DNA of 64,000 nt from Catalinimonas alkaloidigena (GTDB lineage Bacteria > Bacteroidota > Bacteroidia > Cytophagales > Flexibacteraceae), in NCBI RefSeq assembly GCF_900100765.1, contig NZ_FNFO01000001.1, positions 840,375 through 904,374 of the forward strand, written 5' to 3'. Under the pieces are notes generated by a model that searched no databases, was not told the DNA's origin, and saw only the letters and a program-made list of their open reading frames with translations. Numbering within the stretch: the stretch's first letter is position 1; the number at the start of each line of letters is the position of its first letter. This document shows positions 44,929-53,096 of the stretch, piece after piece. The position numbers and the translations under genes are program-made.

Positions 44929-45285
44929 CTATCCCATCTTCCATCGGAGGGCCTGCGGCGGGATTTGCGCCCAGAGTTGCTGACGTTGGTGGCGAATCTC
45001 GTGGAGCACTTTGCTGCCCGCCGGCGTCACCGTGAAGAAGCGTTTGCGTCGCCCGCCCCGTTCGGCAGTAGCGCCCCCCAGGTGGCTGGTGACCATCCCC
45101 TTGTCCGACAAGCGGTTGAGGGCGGCGTGCACGGCGCTGATGCTGGCAGCCCGACCGGTTTGCTGCTCAATCTCTTCCGAGATCGCTACGCCGTAGGCCT
45201 CGTCGTACAGGACCGCGACCGTCAGGAGAACCAGCTCTTCGAACTCGCCTAAATAGCTTCCGCGCATGGGGTTGGTTTTTTCCAT
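44929..45285 (-). CDS. PadR family transcriptional regulator
   Basis: 118-residue winged-helix repressor. The fold shows LGEFEELVLLTVAVLYDEAY, GVAISEEIEQQTGRAASISA, VHAALNRLSDKGMVTSHLGG and the C-terminal beta-wing KRFFTVTPAGSKVLHEI. Start is either MEKTNPM (45285) or MRGSYLG (45267). PadR proteins of this short class commonly control adjacent permease genes; here three permeases follow on the same strand, each separated by a gap containing the composite repeat. It is therefore the probable regulator of that set. Confidence 0.93.
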   Translation of the reverse strand: MEKTNPMRGSYLGEFEELVLLTVAVLYDEAYGVAISEEIEQQTGRAASISAVHAALNRLSDKGMVTSHLGGATAERGGRRKRFFTVTPAGSKVLHEIRHQRQQLWAQIPPQALRWKMG

Positions 45286-45582
45286 GTTTGTAGAACAAAT
45301 GGCTTGCCAACCGTACGAAACCGCCTCTGGTGTGCACAGGAGAGGAATAGTGCAACGAAAACCGTTCTAAACCGGACACCGGCTGTGCGAAATAGGACAG
45401 GGACAGGACGGAATCACAGACTGATGGAAGTAGCGCATCATAGAATGGCGTGGGACGCCGGGAAATGCGTGAATGGTGCAGAGGGCGTATGCGGAGCGTC
45501 AGAAGTAATAGAATGCACGAATCATTGAAGGAGGGGATAGGGGGCTGTGCGTGGTTCTACGCGGAAGAAACCGTAGTTCCTC
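45286..45582. other. Gene-free region between PadR and the subtilisin gene
   Basis: Divergent intergenic region; with the structured part at 45583-45664 it extends to 45825. No gene recognised. It must contain the promoters of PadR (minus) and the protease (plus). Confidence 0.5.
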
Positions 45583-45664
45583 GCTTGAAGGTATGCTTGA
45601 TTTTCAAGTACTTGCGTACGAATTGATAGTTTCGGATACCCGTTTGTATCCCCCGTATCCGAAA
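45583..45664 (+). promoter_or_regulatory. Nested inverted repeats upstream of the subtilisin gene
   Basis: CTTGAA (45583) pairs with TTCAAG (45603-45608). GTAC-TTGC-GTAC follows. Then TTTCGGATAC (45630-45639) is inverted perfectly at 45655-45664. The GGATAC core can also pair with a nearer GTATCC at 45646-45651, so two mutually exclusive hairpins are possible. It lies 162 nt ahead of the protease start; whether it is an operator or a leader RNA switch is not known. Confidence 0.5.
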
Positions 45665-45825
45665 TCTCTGTAGGCGCTTCTGCAATCACCGGCCGTGCTC
45701 GGCCCGCGCGTCGCCTTTCTGCCTTCCTCCGCTCCCGGAGCCTACGCTTCATGCTTGCGTCGATGCCTCGTCGACGTGCTCTCTCCCTGACACCCTGACC
45801 TTTTCTTCTCTTAACCTTCCTTCTT

Positions 45826-48800
45826 ATGCAATCAGAAAACCAATGGATTCAACTGGCGGGCTACCGTTTCGATCCCCTCACCGGTGCGCCCGATCTGCCT
45901 GACGATTTACGGGCCAAAGCGTCGCCCGACGCGGAGGTGCATTACCTAGTGCAGTTCCACACCTCGCCGGACCGCGAAGCACGGCAACGGCTGCAACGCC
46001 GCTATCGACTGTCGCTGATGTACTACATTCCCATTTTTGCGTATCTGGAACGCCTCACGCCCGCCACGCTGGACGCCCTGCGGAAAGACCCGCTGTTCCG
46101 GGCGGCGGTGCGCTACGAACCGGCCTATAAACTATCGCCGACCCTCGGGCAGACCAAGTTTCGTACCGAGCGGCGGCAGGCGCAGGAAGGGTTGTGGCTG
46201 TGGGTGGTGCTGTTTCCCGACGAAGCTCCCGACGAAGTGGCCCGGCAGGTAGAAGAGGCCGGGGGGAAAGTAGGTGCGGTGCTGGACGACCGTAAGCTGC
46301 AGGGAATGGTGCGTTTGCGCGTGCAGGTACCGGACGCCTCGGTATTACCTGCAATCGCACAACTGGAAGCGGTACAATGGATCGAAGAGATCGGAGAGAT
46401 CATCGAAGACAACGTCAATGCAGCCACCACCATTCAATCGGGTACGGCGGGTACGGGCACCATCTGGAACCAAAGCCTGACCGGCCAGGGACAGGTGATC
46501 GGGATGATTGATTCGGGGCCGCCCGACATCAACCACTGCTTCTTCATGGATACGACCAATAATACGCCCAACCTGGCCCACCGGAAGGTGTTGGCGATTC
46601 GCAATGCCAATGGCGATGCGGCCGGAGGGCATGCCACGTTTGTGGCGGGTTGCGCGGCGGGCGACGACGTAAACAATCCAGGAACGCATGCGCGCCGGGG
46701 TGGAGCCTGGGCGGCGCGACTGGTGGCTGGTAACAACGCAGACCTTGACGTGTTTGGTGGGTCGGCTACGCTCTTGTCAGAACTCAACGCGGCCGCTGGC
46801 ATGACGGCATTCATCCACACCAACAGCTGGCACGAAAACAGCGTCAACAGCTCGAATCAGGCCAATTATACACAGCGTAGTGTCGACGTCGATACTTTCA
46901 CCTGGAACAACGAAGACCACCTGGTGCTGGGCTCGGCCGGCAACACGGGCGAAGAGCAAGGCGCACCCGGCACGGCCAAGAATGCGATCTGTGTTTCGGC
47001 GGCGCAGGCCGACCCGAACGAAAACAACCTGGGCGACGGCAATCCGGGACCGACCGCCGACGGGCGCCGGAAACCCGATCTGGTCACCGTCGGCTGTAGC
47101 ATTCAATCGGCGACGGTAGCGACGGGCTGCACCGTCGGCCCGCGCTCTGCCTGTGCTACCAGCTACGCCACACCCCATGCGGCGGCCGCGGCGGCACTGG
47201 TGCGGCAGTACTACACGGAAGGATGGTACCCGACGGGCACCCAGCAGGCGCATCAAAGTTTCATTCCCTCCGGTGCATTGCTCAAAGCCACCCTGCTCAA
47301 TTCCACCCGCAACATGACGGGCACCGGCGTCGGCAACATTCCCGACCCAAACCAGGGGTGGGGCCTTGTGCGCCTGGACGATACGCTGTATTTCGATGGA
47401 GGTCCGCTGAACCTGCGCGTGTGGGACGTGCGCAACGCCGACGGACTGCTGACCGGAGAGACGCGCACGCACCACATCGACGTGGCCTCCAACGCGCAGC
47501 GCCTCAAAGTAACGCTGGTCTGGACCGAGCCGCCCTCGGCCGCCAGCACCACCACCCCGCTGGTCAATACGCTGAACCTGCAGGTGATTTCGCCCGGTGG
47601 GACGCAGACGTTCCTGGGCAATCAGTTTGCGGGCGGCGTTTCGACGACGGGAGGGACGGCCAACACGACCGACAACGTCGAGATGGTGCTGATCAACACC
47701 CCGGCGACCGGCGACTGGACCATCAACGTGATCGGCACGGCCGTGAATGTGGGGAATCCGGGGCAGGGCTACGCGCTGGTCGTCACGGCCGACATGCCCG
47801 AAGCGCCCGCAACCACGGGTGTGCAGGACACGCTAGTGGTCCGGGTGAAATTTGCCGACGTGGCCTTCGTGCCGCCACTGCCGGGGCTACAGAATACGAT
47901 GCTGGAAGTCGCCGACTACGTCGACGAGGTGAGTTACGGCCAGGCGACGGTCAATCCACTCTACCGCGGGCCGATTCAACTGGATCATCCGAAAAGCTAC
48001 TATTACCATCCGGAACGCAACCTGTTGATCGAACTGACCGAGGAGGTAGTGGCCAAGCTGGTGACGGCCGAGCCCAACATCTTCGACAACGGCACGCCCA
48101 ACGACATCGATCGCATGGTGATCGTGACCAACGACAGCAGCTTCAGCGGAGACTGGGCCACCACCGGACCGTGGCCCTATGAGTTGCCCGGCGGCCTGAC
48201 CAAGCCCATTTCGGTTTCGGTGCAGTCGTACAACAACCCATCGGCCCGCTTTACGCACGGCATGTTGCATCATTTCGGACTGGTCGATCTCTACGCGCAT
48301 CCCGGGGTGGTGTTCCCGCGTCCGTACGTCGACGAGTGGGACAACATGGCCGACCTGTTCACCAACGTGCATCCGCTGGTCTGGTCGAAAGAGCGCGCAG
48401 GATGGGTGACGAGCCACGGCTCCACCATCACCTACATTCCACGTCCGGCGGCGGGCAGCAGCTACACCGGCACCAACCCGATCCCGCTGTTTTTGCAGGA
48501 ATCGACCGCCACAAACCGCAAGGCCATCGCCCTCGGGCTGACCGAAGGGGCCGCCACCCTGGCGCAGGAAAATGCCTTTTACTTTGTGGAGGCCCGGAGC
48601 CATACGCTGGGCGGTTTCGACGACAACCTGCCCGCGAGCGGGGTGCTGATTTATTACGTGAACGAGTTGATTCCGCAGGGGCAGGGGCCGGTGATCGTCC
48701 GCGATCAGGACCTGACCACGACCAGCCTGGCCGACGCGTACCTGACCGTGGGCGATACGCACACCATTCCGGGCACCGGCATTACGCTGACCGTACTGGC

Positions 48801-49974
48801 CGGAACGGGCGGGGCGGCTTATAATATCCAGGTCGCTTACACGCCGCCGGTCACCGACTACAACGTGCGCATCACCCGGGGCGACACTATCAACGGGCAG
48901 TTCTATTCTTACTTCAGTCCCGACATCTGGATCGATTCCCCGAAAAATGGCTTCAACCTTTCGGCCGGGCCGCCGCCGCACGAAGACCGCGACAATCCCG
49001 TGATCGGTGAACTGAACCGCATCTACGCGCGCATCACCAACGACGGACCCGCTACTGCCTTCGACTTCGACGTTCGGTTCCGCATTTCGGAGCCGTACCA
49101 TACCGTCGGCGGGGTGGCCGATTTCGATACCTTCGTCGGCATTGCGCACATCGACAGCCTGCCGCCCGGTTCCACCAACGTCTACGTAGATTGGACGCCG
49201 GAGCCCGGCAATCCACACGCCTGCGTGCTGGTCGACATCATCAACCTGGTGGGAACCGACACAAACCCCAACGACCACGAGGCGCAGGAAAATCTCCAGA
49301 AAGTGACGAGCGTCACGTCCAGCCCGTTCCATCCGGTGACGTACCGCTACGACCTGACCAACCCGTACGACGAGCCCACGCTCTTCTACTTCCGGGCGCA
49401 GGGCGCACCACGCGACTGGAAAGTGGAACTCAATCCCCGCAAGATTCTCCTGAACCCGGGCGAGCATATCCTGGGGCAGGCCACCGTGACGCCACCGCCC
49501 GATGGGAAGTACTGTACTTCCGAACTGATTCAGATCACCAGTTGGGCTCCGCGCGGCGATACGCTGATTCCGGTGGGGGGCGGTGTCGTACAGGTCGATC
49601 TGCGTCGCCCGACGGCCATCACGCTGGAAACCGACACCGGCCGGTGCGACGGCAAAGACCTGGAACGACTGTTGGAAGAGGCGAAAAAGTCGGGGAAACC
49701 GATCAACCCGGAGGAGCTCCGCAAGTTGTGCCGTCGCATTAGCGTGAAAGGCTGCACCATCCCGCCGCTGCCCAACCAGGAGATCATCGTGAAGTTTACC
49801 GACCCGGCCGGGAACGTGGTGTACCACACCGTGAAAACCGACGAGAACGGTTGTTACGAAGACTTCCTCGTGACGGCCGAAGACGGCATCTGGCAGGTGG
49901 AAGTTGAGTATGAAGGGGGCAAGTGCGAAGGCCCGGCGACCGGAGGCCCCCGCTTTGTGTGCATGTGCCGATGA
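45826..49974 (+). CDS. Subtilisin-like S8 protease fused to degenerate M6-like domain
   Basis: 1382 residues. An N-terminal region (1-200) resembles inhibitor-like propeptide repeats (VHYLVQFHTSPDREARQRL, LYRWVVLF-type strands). The S8 domain has D229 (GMIDSGPPD), H269 (GGHATFVAG) and S446 (CATSYATPHAAA), with SAGN supplying the oxyanion Asn, so it should be active. It is followed by a P-domain-like sandwich, then at about 670-960 a region like M6 immune-inhibitor metalloproteases: FDNGTPNDIDRMVIVTND and FTHGMLHHFGLVDLY. Here HExxH is H811-G-M-L-H815, so the catalytic Glu is replaced by Gly812 while both His and D821 remain. The C-terminal 400 residues are Ig/CARDB-like plus a Cys-containing beta domain. 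No signal peptide is visible, odd for such a protein. A strong terminator follows. Confidence 0.88.
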   Translation: MQSENQWIQLAGYRFDPLTGAPDLPDDLRAKASPDAEVHYLVQFHTSPDREARQRLQRRYRLSLMYYIPIFAYLERLTPATLDALRKDPLFRAAVRYEPAYKLSPTLGQTKFRTERRQAQEGLWLWVVLFPDEAPDEVARQVEEAGGKVGAVLDDRKLQGMVRLRVQVPDASVLPAIAQLEAVQWIEEIGEIIEDNVNAATTIQSGTAGTGTIWNQSLTGQGQVIGMIDSGPPDINHCFFMDTTNNTPNLAHRKVLAIRNANGDAAGGHATFVAGCAAGDDVNNPGTHARRGGAWAARLVAGNNADLDVFGGSATLLSELNAAAGMTAFIHTNSWHENSVNSSNQANYTQRSVDVDTFTWNNEDHLVLGSAGNTGEEQGAPGTAKNAICVSAAQADPNENNLGDGNPGPTADGRRKPDLVTVGCSIQSATVATGCTVGPRSACATSYATPHAAAAAALVRQYYTEGWYPTGTQQAHQSFIPSGALLKATLLNSTRNMTGTGVGNIPDPNQGWGLVRLDDTLYFDGGPLNLRVWDVRNADGLLTGETRTHHIDVASNAQRLKVTLVWTEPPSAASTTTPLVNTLNLQVISPGGTQTFLGNQFAGGVSTTGGTANTTDNVEMVLINTPATGDWTINVIGTAVNVGNPGQGYALVVTADMPEAPATTGVQDTLVVRVKFADVAFVPPLPGLQNTMLEVADYVDEVSYGQATVNPLYRGPIQLDHPKSYYYHPERNLLIELTEEVVAKLVTAEPNIFDNGTPNDIDRMVIVTNDSSFSGDWATTGPWPYELPGGLTKPISVSVQSYNNPSARFTHGMLHHFGLVDLYAHPGVVFPRPYVDEWDNMADLFTNVHPLVWSKERAGWVTSHGSTITYIPRPAAGSSYTGTNPIPLFLQESTATNRKAIALGLTEGAATLAQENAFYFVEARSHTLGGFDDNLPASGVLIYYVNELIPQGQGPVIVRDQDLTTTSLADAYLTVGDTHTIPGTGITLTVLAGTGGAAYNIQVAYTPPVTDYNVRITRGDTINGQFYSYFSPDIWIDSPKNGFNLSAGPPPHEDRDNPVIGELNRIYARITNDGPATAFDFDVRFRISEPYHTVGGVADFDTFVGIAHIDSLPPGSTNVYVDWTPEPGNPHACVLVDIINLVGTDTNPNDHEAQENLQKVTSVTSSPFHPVTYRYDLTNPYDEPTLFYFRAQGAPRDWKVELNPRKILLNPGEHILGQATVTPPPDGKYCTSELIQITSWAPRGDTLIPVGGGVVQVDLRRPTAITLETDTGRCDGKDLERLLEEAKKSGKPINPEELRKLCRRISVKGCTIPPLPNQEIIVKFTDPAGNVVYHTVKTDENGCYEDFLVTAEDGIWQVEVEYEGGKCEGPATGGPRFVCMCR

Positions 49975-50008
49975 TGCGTGCCTGATCTAATCCTGGGTTG
50001 TGAAGACG

Positions 50009-50050
50009 AACCGCTGCGTGGCGAAAGCCGCGTGGCGGTTTTCTTTTTAT
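50009..50050 (+). terminator. Intrinsic terminator after the subtilisin gene
   Basis: 14-bp stem with three wobble pairs (AACCGCTGCGTGGC with GCCGCGTGGCGGTT), small loop, then TTCTTTTTAT. It is 35 nt past the stop. Confidence 0.9.
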
Positions 50051-50162
50051 CGGGCGGATCACGACGTTCTGCCGGCCAATTGCCCGCTCCGGCGAGCTAC
50101 TTTGTGCACCCATCGAAACTTCCTGCTAAAAAACTGAAACCTTCGCTTTGAGTTCTGCGTGT

Positions 50163-50170
50163 TAATTTTG
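50163..50170 (+). promoter_or_regulatory. Possible Bacteroidota -7 element for the UmuD-like gene
   Basis: TAATTTTG matches the Bacteroidota -7 consensus TAnnTTTG exactly and lies 25 nt before the start. The -33 element is poor: TTTG at 50147 is too close (12-nt spacer) and TTCG at 50142 is only a partial match. Confidence 0.33.
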
Positions 50171-50195
50171 AATATTGTAACAAAAATCAAGAGCG

Positions 50196-50738
50196 ATGCT
50201 AAAAGCCCATTACAGCCACGGCGGGCGACGTCCGGGGGCGGGTCGGCCGACGGGCACCGGGAAGTACAAGGAAGCGACCAAGCCGGTCCGCGTACCGCTG
50301 AGCCTGATTCCGTCGGTGCAACGGCTCATTTCCGAAGCCAAGCAGACCCTGCCGCTCTACGCGTGTGGTGTAGCGGCCGGGTCGCCTACGCCCGCCGACG
50401 ATCATTTGGAGAAGTACCTCGACCTGAACGAGTACCTGGCACGCCGCCCGGACGACACCTTTCTGGTGCGGGCGCACGGCGACTCGATGGTGGGGGCGGG
50501 CATTCACGACGGCGACATTCTGGTGGTGGACCGCAGCGCCGAGCCGGAAGACGGGCGGATCATCATCGCGGTACTGAACGGCGAGCTGACCGTCAAGCGC
50601 CTGCGCCAGTGGCAGGAAACGGAGGGCAACCGCGTGGAACTCTGGCCCGAAAACGCCTTGTATCATCCGATTTCGGTCGGGGAGGGGACTCATTTCTTCA
50701 TTTGGGGGGTCGTGACCAACGTCATTCACTCGCTGTAG
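50196..50738 (+). CDS. UmuD-like S24 peptidase with basic N-terminal extension
   Basis: 180-residue LexA/UmuD-type protein. The S24 domain has the catalytic Ser97 in HGDSMVGAGIHDGDILVVD and Lys134 in LNGELTVKRL. The self-cleavage site fits A61-G62 (YACGVAAGSPTPADDHLEKY), the layout of UmuD rather than LexA. Ahead of it is an Arg/Gly/Pro-rich segment (GGRRPGAGRPTGTGKYKEAT) seen in some Bacteroidota UmuD-like proteins and phage regulators, which may bind DNA. UmuD normally partners with UmuC in the SOS error-prone polymerase; no umuC follows here. Downstream come a small membrane protein and a terminator. It may act on a UmuC elsewhere or have become a stand-alone regulator. Confidence 0.88.
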   Translation: MLKAHYSHGGRRPGAGRPTGTGKYKEATKPVRVPLSLIPSVQRLISEAKQTLPLYACGVAAGSPTPADDHLEKYLDLNEYLARRPDDTFLVRAHGDSMVGAGIHDGDILVVDRSAEPEDGRIIIAVLNGELTVKRLRQWQETEGNRVELWPENALYHPISVGEGTHFFIWGVVTNVIHSL

Positions 50739-50868
50739 GAAACATACGCCAGACACCTTACGCAATCCGTTTGCGGGCAAGGATGAATCGTTGCCCCGGG
50801 CCGCTGCATTCTCTTTTCTTTCTATTCTATTTCCCACTTTGATTCAACCAGCCAGAAGAGCTACTTTT

Positions 50869-51147
50869 ATGGACGTTCAACTCTACGAGAAGTTAAGCCG
50901 TAAACTAGGGCGAGACACAACCCAACAGCTCATGGACTACATCGAAAGTCAGTCGAAAGACTGGGTCACGAAACACTTTCTGGCAGCCGAACTCGAAAAG
51001 ATGCGCGGCGAGATCCACGAAGTGCGTCGCGAAAACGCCGAGGTCAAAAGCGAAATGATCAAGTGGATGTTCGTGTTCTGGCTGGGGTCCGCCCTGTCCA
51101 CCATCGGCGGCATCGCCGGTCTCCTCAAACTGGCCGGCGTGTTGTAA
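50869..51147 (+). CDS. Small coiled-coil membrane protein
   Basis: 92 residues from ATG 50869 (MDVQLYEKLSRKLGRDTTQQ; an upstream extension of the frame is apolar but less convincing). Residues about 25-60 form a charged heptad pattern, LAAELEKMRGEIHEVRRENA, and residues 61-90 a single transmembrane helix with a Gly-rich end (FWLGSALSTIGGIAGLLKLA). The pattern resembles DUF1640/CCDC90-type proteins, with the coiled coil in the cytoplasm and a C-terminal anchor. It follows the UmuD-like gene by 130 nt on the same strand and precedes a strong terminator, so it may share its transcript. Function unknown. Confidence 0.75.
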   Translation: MDVQLYEKLSRKLGRDTTQQLMDYIESQSKDWVTKHFLAAELEKMRGEIHEVRRENAEVKSEMIKWMFVFWLGSALSTIGGIAGLLKLAGVL

Positions 51148-51178
51148 CTACTTTTGTACCGCTTTAGATACGTGACAG

Positions 51179-51209
51179 CGAGCTTCTCCCTATAGAGGCT
51201 CGCCTTTTT
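51179..51209 (+). terminator. Intrinsic terminator after the coiled-coil gene
   Basis: Stem GCGAGC (51179-51184) / GCTCGC (51198-51203) followed by CTTTTT. It ends the UmuD-like/coiled-coil unit. Confidence 0.85.
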
Positions 51210-51384
51210 ATAGCTAGTGCCGAATTAGCAACGTTCGACTGCTTCCTGCGAAAAATTCCCGGTCCGCACCGAACCCTCGGTGCCGGAAACCAGTACCTAC
51301 CTTCAGAGGGTTCGCCCCACTTTTTTGACGTGTCCATCTCATTTTTTCATCGGGTGCCGCCGTGGCACCGTTACCTACTTTTTT

Positions 51385-52497
51385 ATGAAAAGCCCACGTT
51401 TTACGCATTTGCTGGTCGTGATGGCCCTCCTGTGGCCGCTGCACGGTTGTCAATGGATTGAAGACTTGTATCCGCCCAAGCCACAGCCGACGCCCGGGGC
51501 GGAACTGATCGAAGTAGCCCGCTCCGCGACGCAATGGACGGGCGTGGCTGTGTCGACCGACGAGCGCATTTTCGTCAATTATCCCAACTGGTCGCCCGAC
51601 CATACGATTTCTGTGGCTGAGGTCCTCGACACGACCACCGTCGTGGCGTATCCGAACGAGGCATGGAATACCTGGGACGCCTCGCTCGATCCGGCCACGC
51701 ATTTTGTGTGTGTGCAGGCCGTCTGGACCGATGCCTCGGGCTACCTGTGGGTGCTCGATCCGGCCAATCCGCAGCGCAACGGCAAATACCTGGGGGTAGT
51801 ACCCGGCGGAGCCAAACTGGTGCAGATCGACCTGGCGACCGGCGAGGTGGTGCAGACGTACGGCTTTGCCGCCCCGGCCATCACGCCGAACAGCTACCTG
51901 AACGACGTGCGGTTCGACCACGACCGACAGGTGGCTTACATCACTGACTCGAACGAAGGGGCGATTGTGGTATTGGACCTGGCGACCGGCGAAGCGCGCC
52001 GCCTGCTGGCGAATCATTATTCTACCAAGTCGGAGAATCTGGTGTTCGAAATCGACGGTACCGTCTGGCGGAATCCCGATGGCTCGTTGCCTTCGGTACA
52101 ATCGGACGGCATTGCGCTCGATGCGGCCAAGGAATACCTCTATTACCAGGCGCTGACGGGAAAAACGGTCTACCGGATCGGGACGGCATGGTTGCGCGAC
52201 CCTGCACTTTCGGAGGCCGAGCTGGCCGCAAAGGTGGAAAACGTGGACGTGCTGGCCGCTGCCGATGGCATCATTTTCGGGCCGGAGGGCGCGCTGTACC
52301 TGACCGACGTGCCCAACAAGGCGGTGCAGCGTTACACGATCGGGGGGCACCCTGTAACGTGGGTGCAGTCCGACGAGCTGGAGTGGCCCGATACGTTTTC
52401 GGTAGGGCCAGACGGCTACCTCTACGTGACCACTTCGCAGATTCACATTCCGAACCCGACGGAACCGTATCGTCTGTTCAAGATCAAACTACCGTAG
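51385..52497 (+). CDS. Major royal jelly/yellow-type propeller lipoprotein
   Basis: 370 residues from ATG 51385 (MKSPRFTHLLVVMALLWPLH). A lipobox, WPLHGCQW (Cys22), anchors it. The rest matches the yellow/MRJP family: VAVSTDERIFVNYPNWSPDH, AVWTDASGYLWVLD, LVQIDLATGEVVQTYGF, LNDVRFDHDRQVAYITDS, SDGIALDAAKEYLYYQALTG and a final FSVGPDGYLYVTTSQIH. In insects this six-bladed propeller binds amines or acts in pigment synthesis; bacterial members are of unknown function and probably bind a ligand at the cell surface. Flanked by terminators, it is a single unit. Confidence 0.88.
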   Translation: MKSPRFTHLLVVMALLWPLHGCQWIEDLYPPKPQPTPGAELIEVARSATQWTGVAVSTDERIFVNYPNWSPDHTISVAEVLDTTTVVAYPNEAWNTWDASLDPATHFVCVQAVWTDASGYLWVLDPANPQRNGKYLGVVPGGAKLVQIDLATGEVVQTYGFAAPAITPNSYLNDVRFDHDRQVAYITDSNEGAIVVLDLATGEARRLLANHYSTKSENLVFEIDGTVWRNPDGSLPSVQSDGIALDAAKEYLYYQALTGKTVYRIGTAWLRDPALSEAELAAKVENVDVLAAADGIIFGPEGALYLTDVPNKAVQRYTIGGHPVTWVQSDELEWPDTFSVGPDGYLYVTTSQIHIPNPTEPYRLFKIKLP

Positions 52498-52527
52498 TGG
52501 CGCTAACGAACTGTGTTTTGTAAGAAG

Positions 52528-52570
52528 CCTTCCGGCGATAGGGTCCTGCCGCCGGAAGGTTTCTGTTGTT
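52528..52570 (+). terminator. Intrinsic terminator after the MRJP-type gene
   Basis: Perfect 10-bp stem CCTTCCGGCG (52528-52537) / CGCCGGAAGG (52550-52559) followed by TTTCTGTTGTTT. It lies 30 nt past the stop and just ahead of the transporter start. Confidence 0.82.
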
Positions 52571-52592
52571 TCACCCTTTGTAGACTTCTTCC

Positions 52593-53024
52593 ATGTGGAT
52601 TCTTTTCGCCTTGCTGGCCGCCTTTTCGGCCGCCGTGGTGGTCACCCTTTCCAAAGTCGGTATCAAAAACATCGATTCGAGTGTAGGCTTTGCCATCCAG
52701 TCGATCCTCATCGTCATTGTTGCCTGGAGCGTGGTTTTCTTCCAGGGCAATGCTTCACACCTGGCCCGGATCGACAAACGCTCGTGGATTTTTCTGGTGC
52801 TGGCCGGCATCATCACCTGCCTTTCGTCGCTGTTCAGTTTCCGGGCCCTGAAACTCGGCGATGCGGCGCGCGTGGCTTCGCTCGACAAGGTTTCGCTCGT
52901 CTTTGCGGTCATCATGGCCGTCGTGTTCCTGAAAGAAAAAGCCAACTGGCAGGTGCTGCTCGGCGTGGGGCTGATGGGCCTGGGCGCGGTGATCATCGCC
53001 CTGGCCCGCGAGTCGGCCGGATAG
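52593..53024 (+). CDS. Half-size EamA (DMT) family transporter
   Basis: 143-residue inner-membrane protein with about five helices. It is a single EamA repeat: MWILFALLAAFSAAVVVTLS, KVGIKNIDSSVGFAIQS, LAGIITCLSSLFSFRALKLG, the ARVASLDKVSLVFAVIMAVV loop typical of the family, and LLGVGLMGLGAVIIALA at the end. Full-length drug/metabolite exporters have two such repeats, so this one should work as a dimer. The substrate cannot be told. It starts 23 nt after a terminator and ends 72 nt from a convergent hydrolase gene. Confidence 0.92.
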   Translation: MWILFALLAAFSAAVVVTLSKVGIKNIDSSVGFAIQSILIVIVAWSVVFFQGNASHLARIDKRSWIFLVLAGIITCLSSLFSFRALKLGDAARVASLDKVSLVFAVIMAVVFLKEKANWQVLLGVGLMGLGAVIIALARESAG

Positions 53025-53096
53025 CCGGAGGACCGCGGCAAACCGGCGGCGCCTCAGTTCATCAGGGTGGAAATCAAGGCGATGCGGCTCTGTGCG

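Noticed and set aside
47887..49827. 646-codon minus-strand frame opposite the subtilisin fusion
   Set aside because: Antisense shadow with His/Arg/Val-rich composition and no motif.
50160..50182. GTTA...TAAC inverted ends as an SOS box for the UmuD-like gene
   Set aside because: Only four bases match at each end; the interior is not palindromic, and no SOS consensus for this lineage is available to me.
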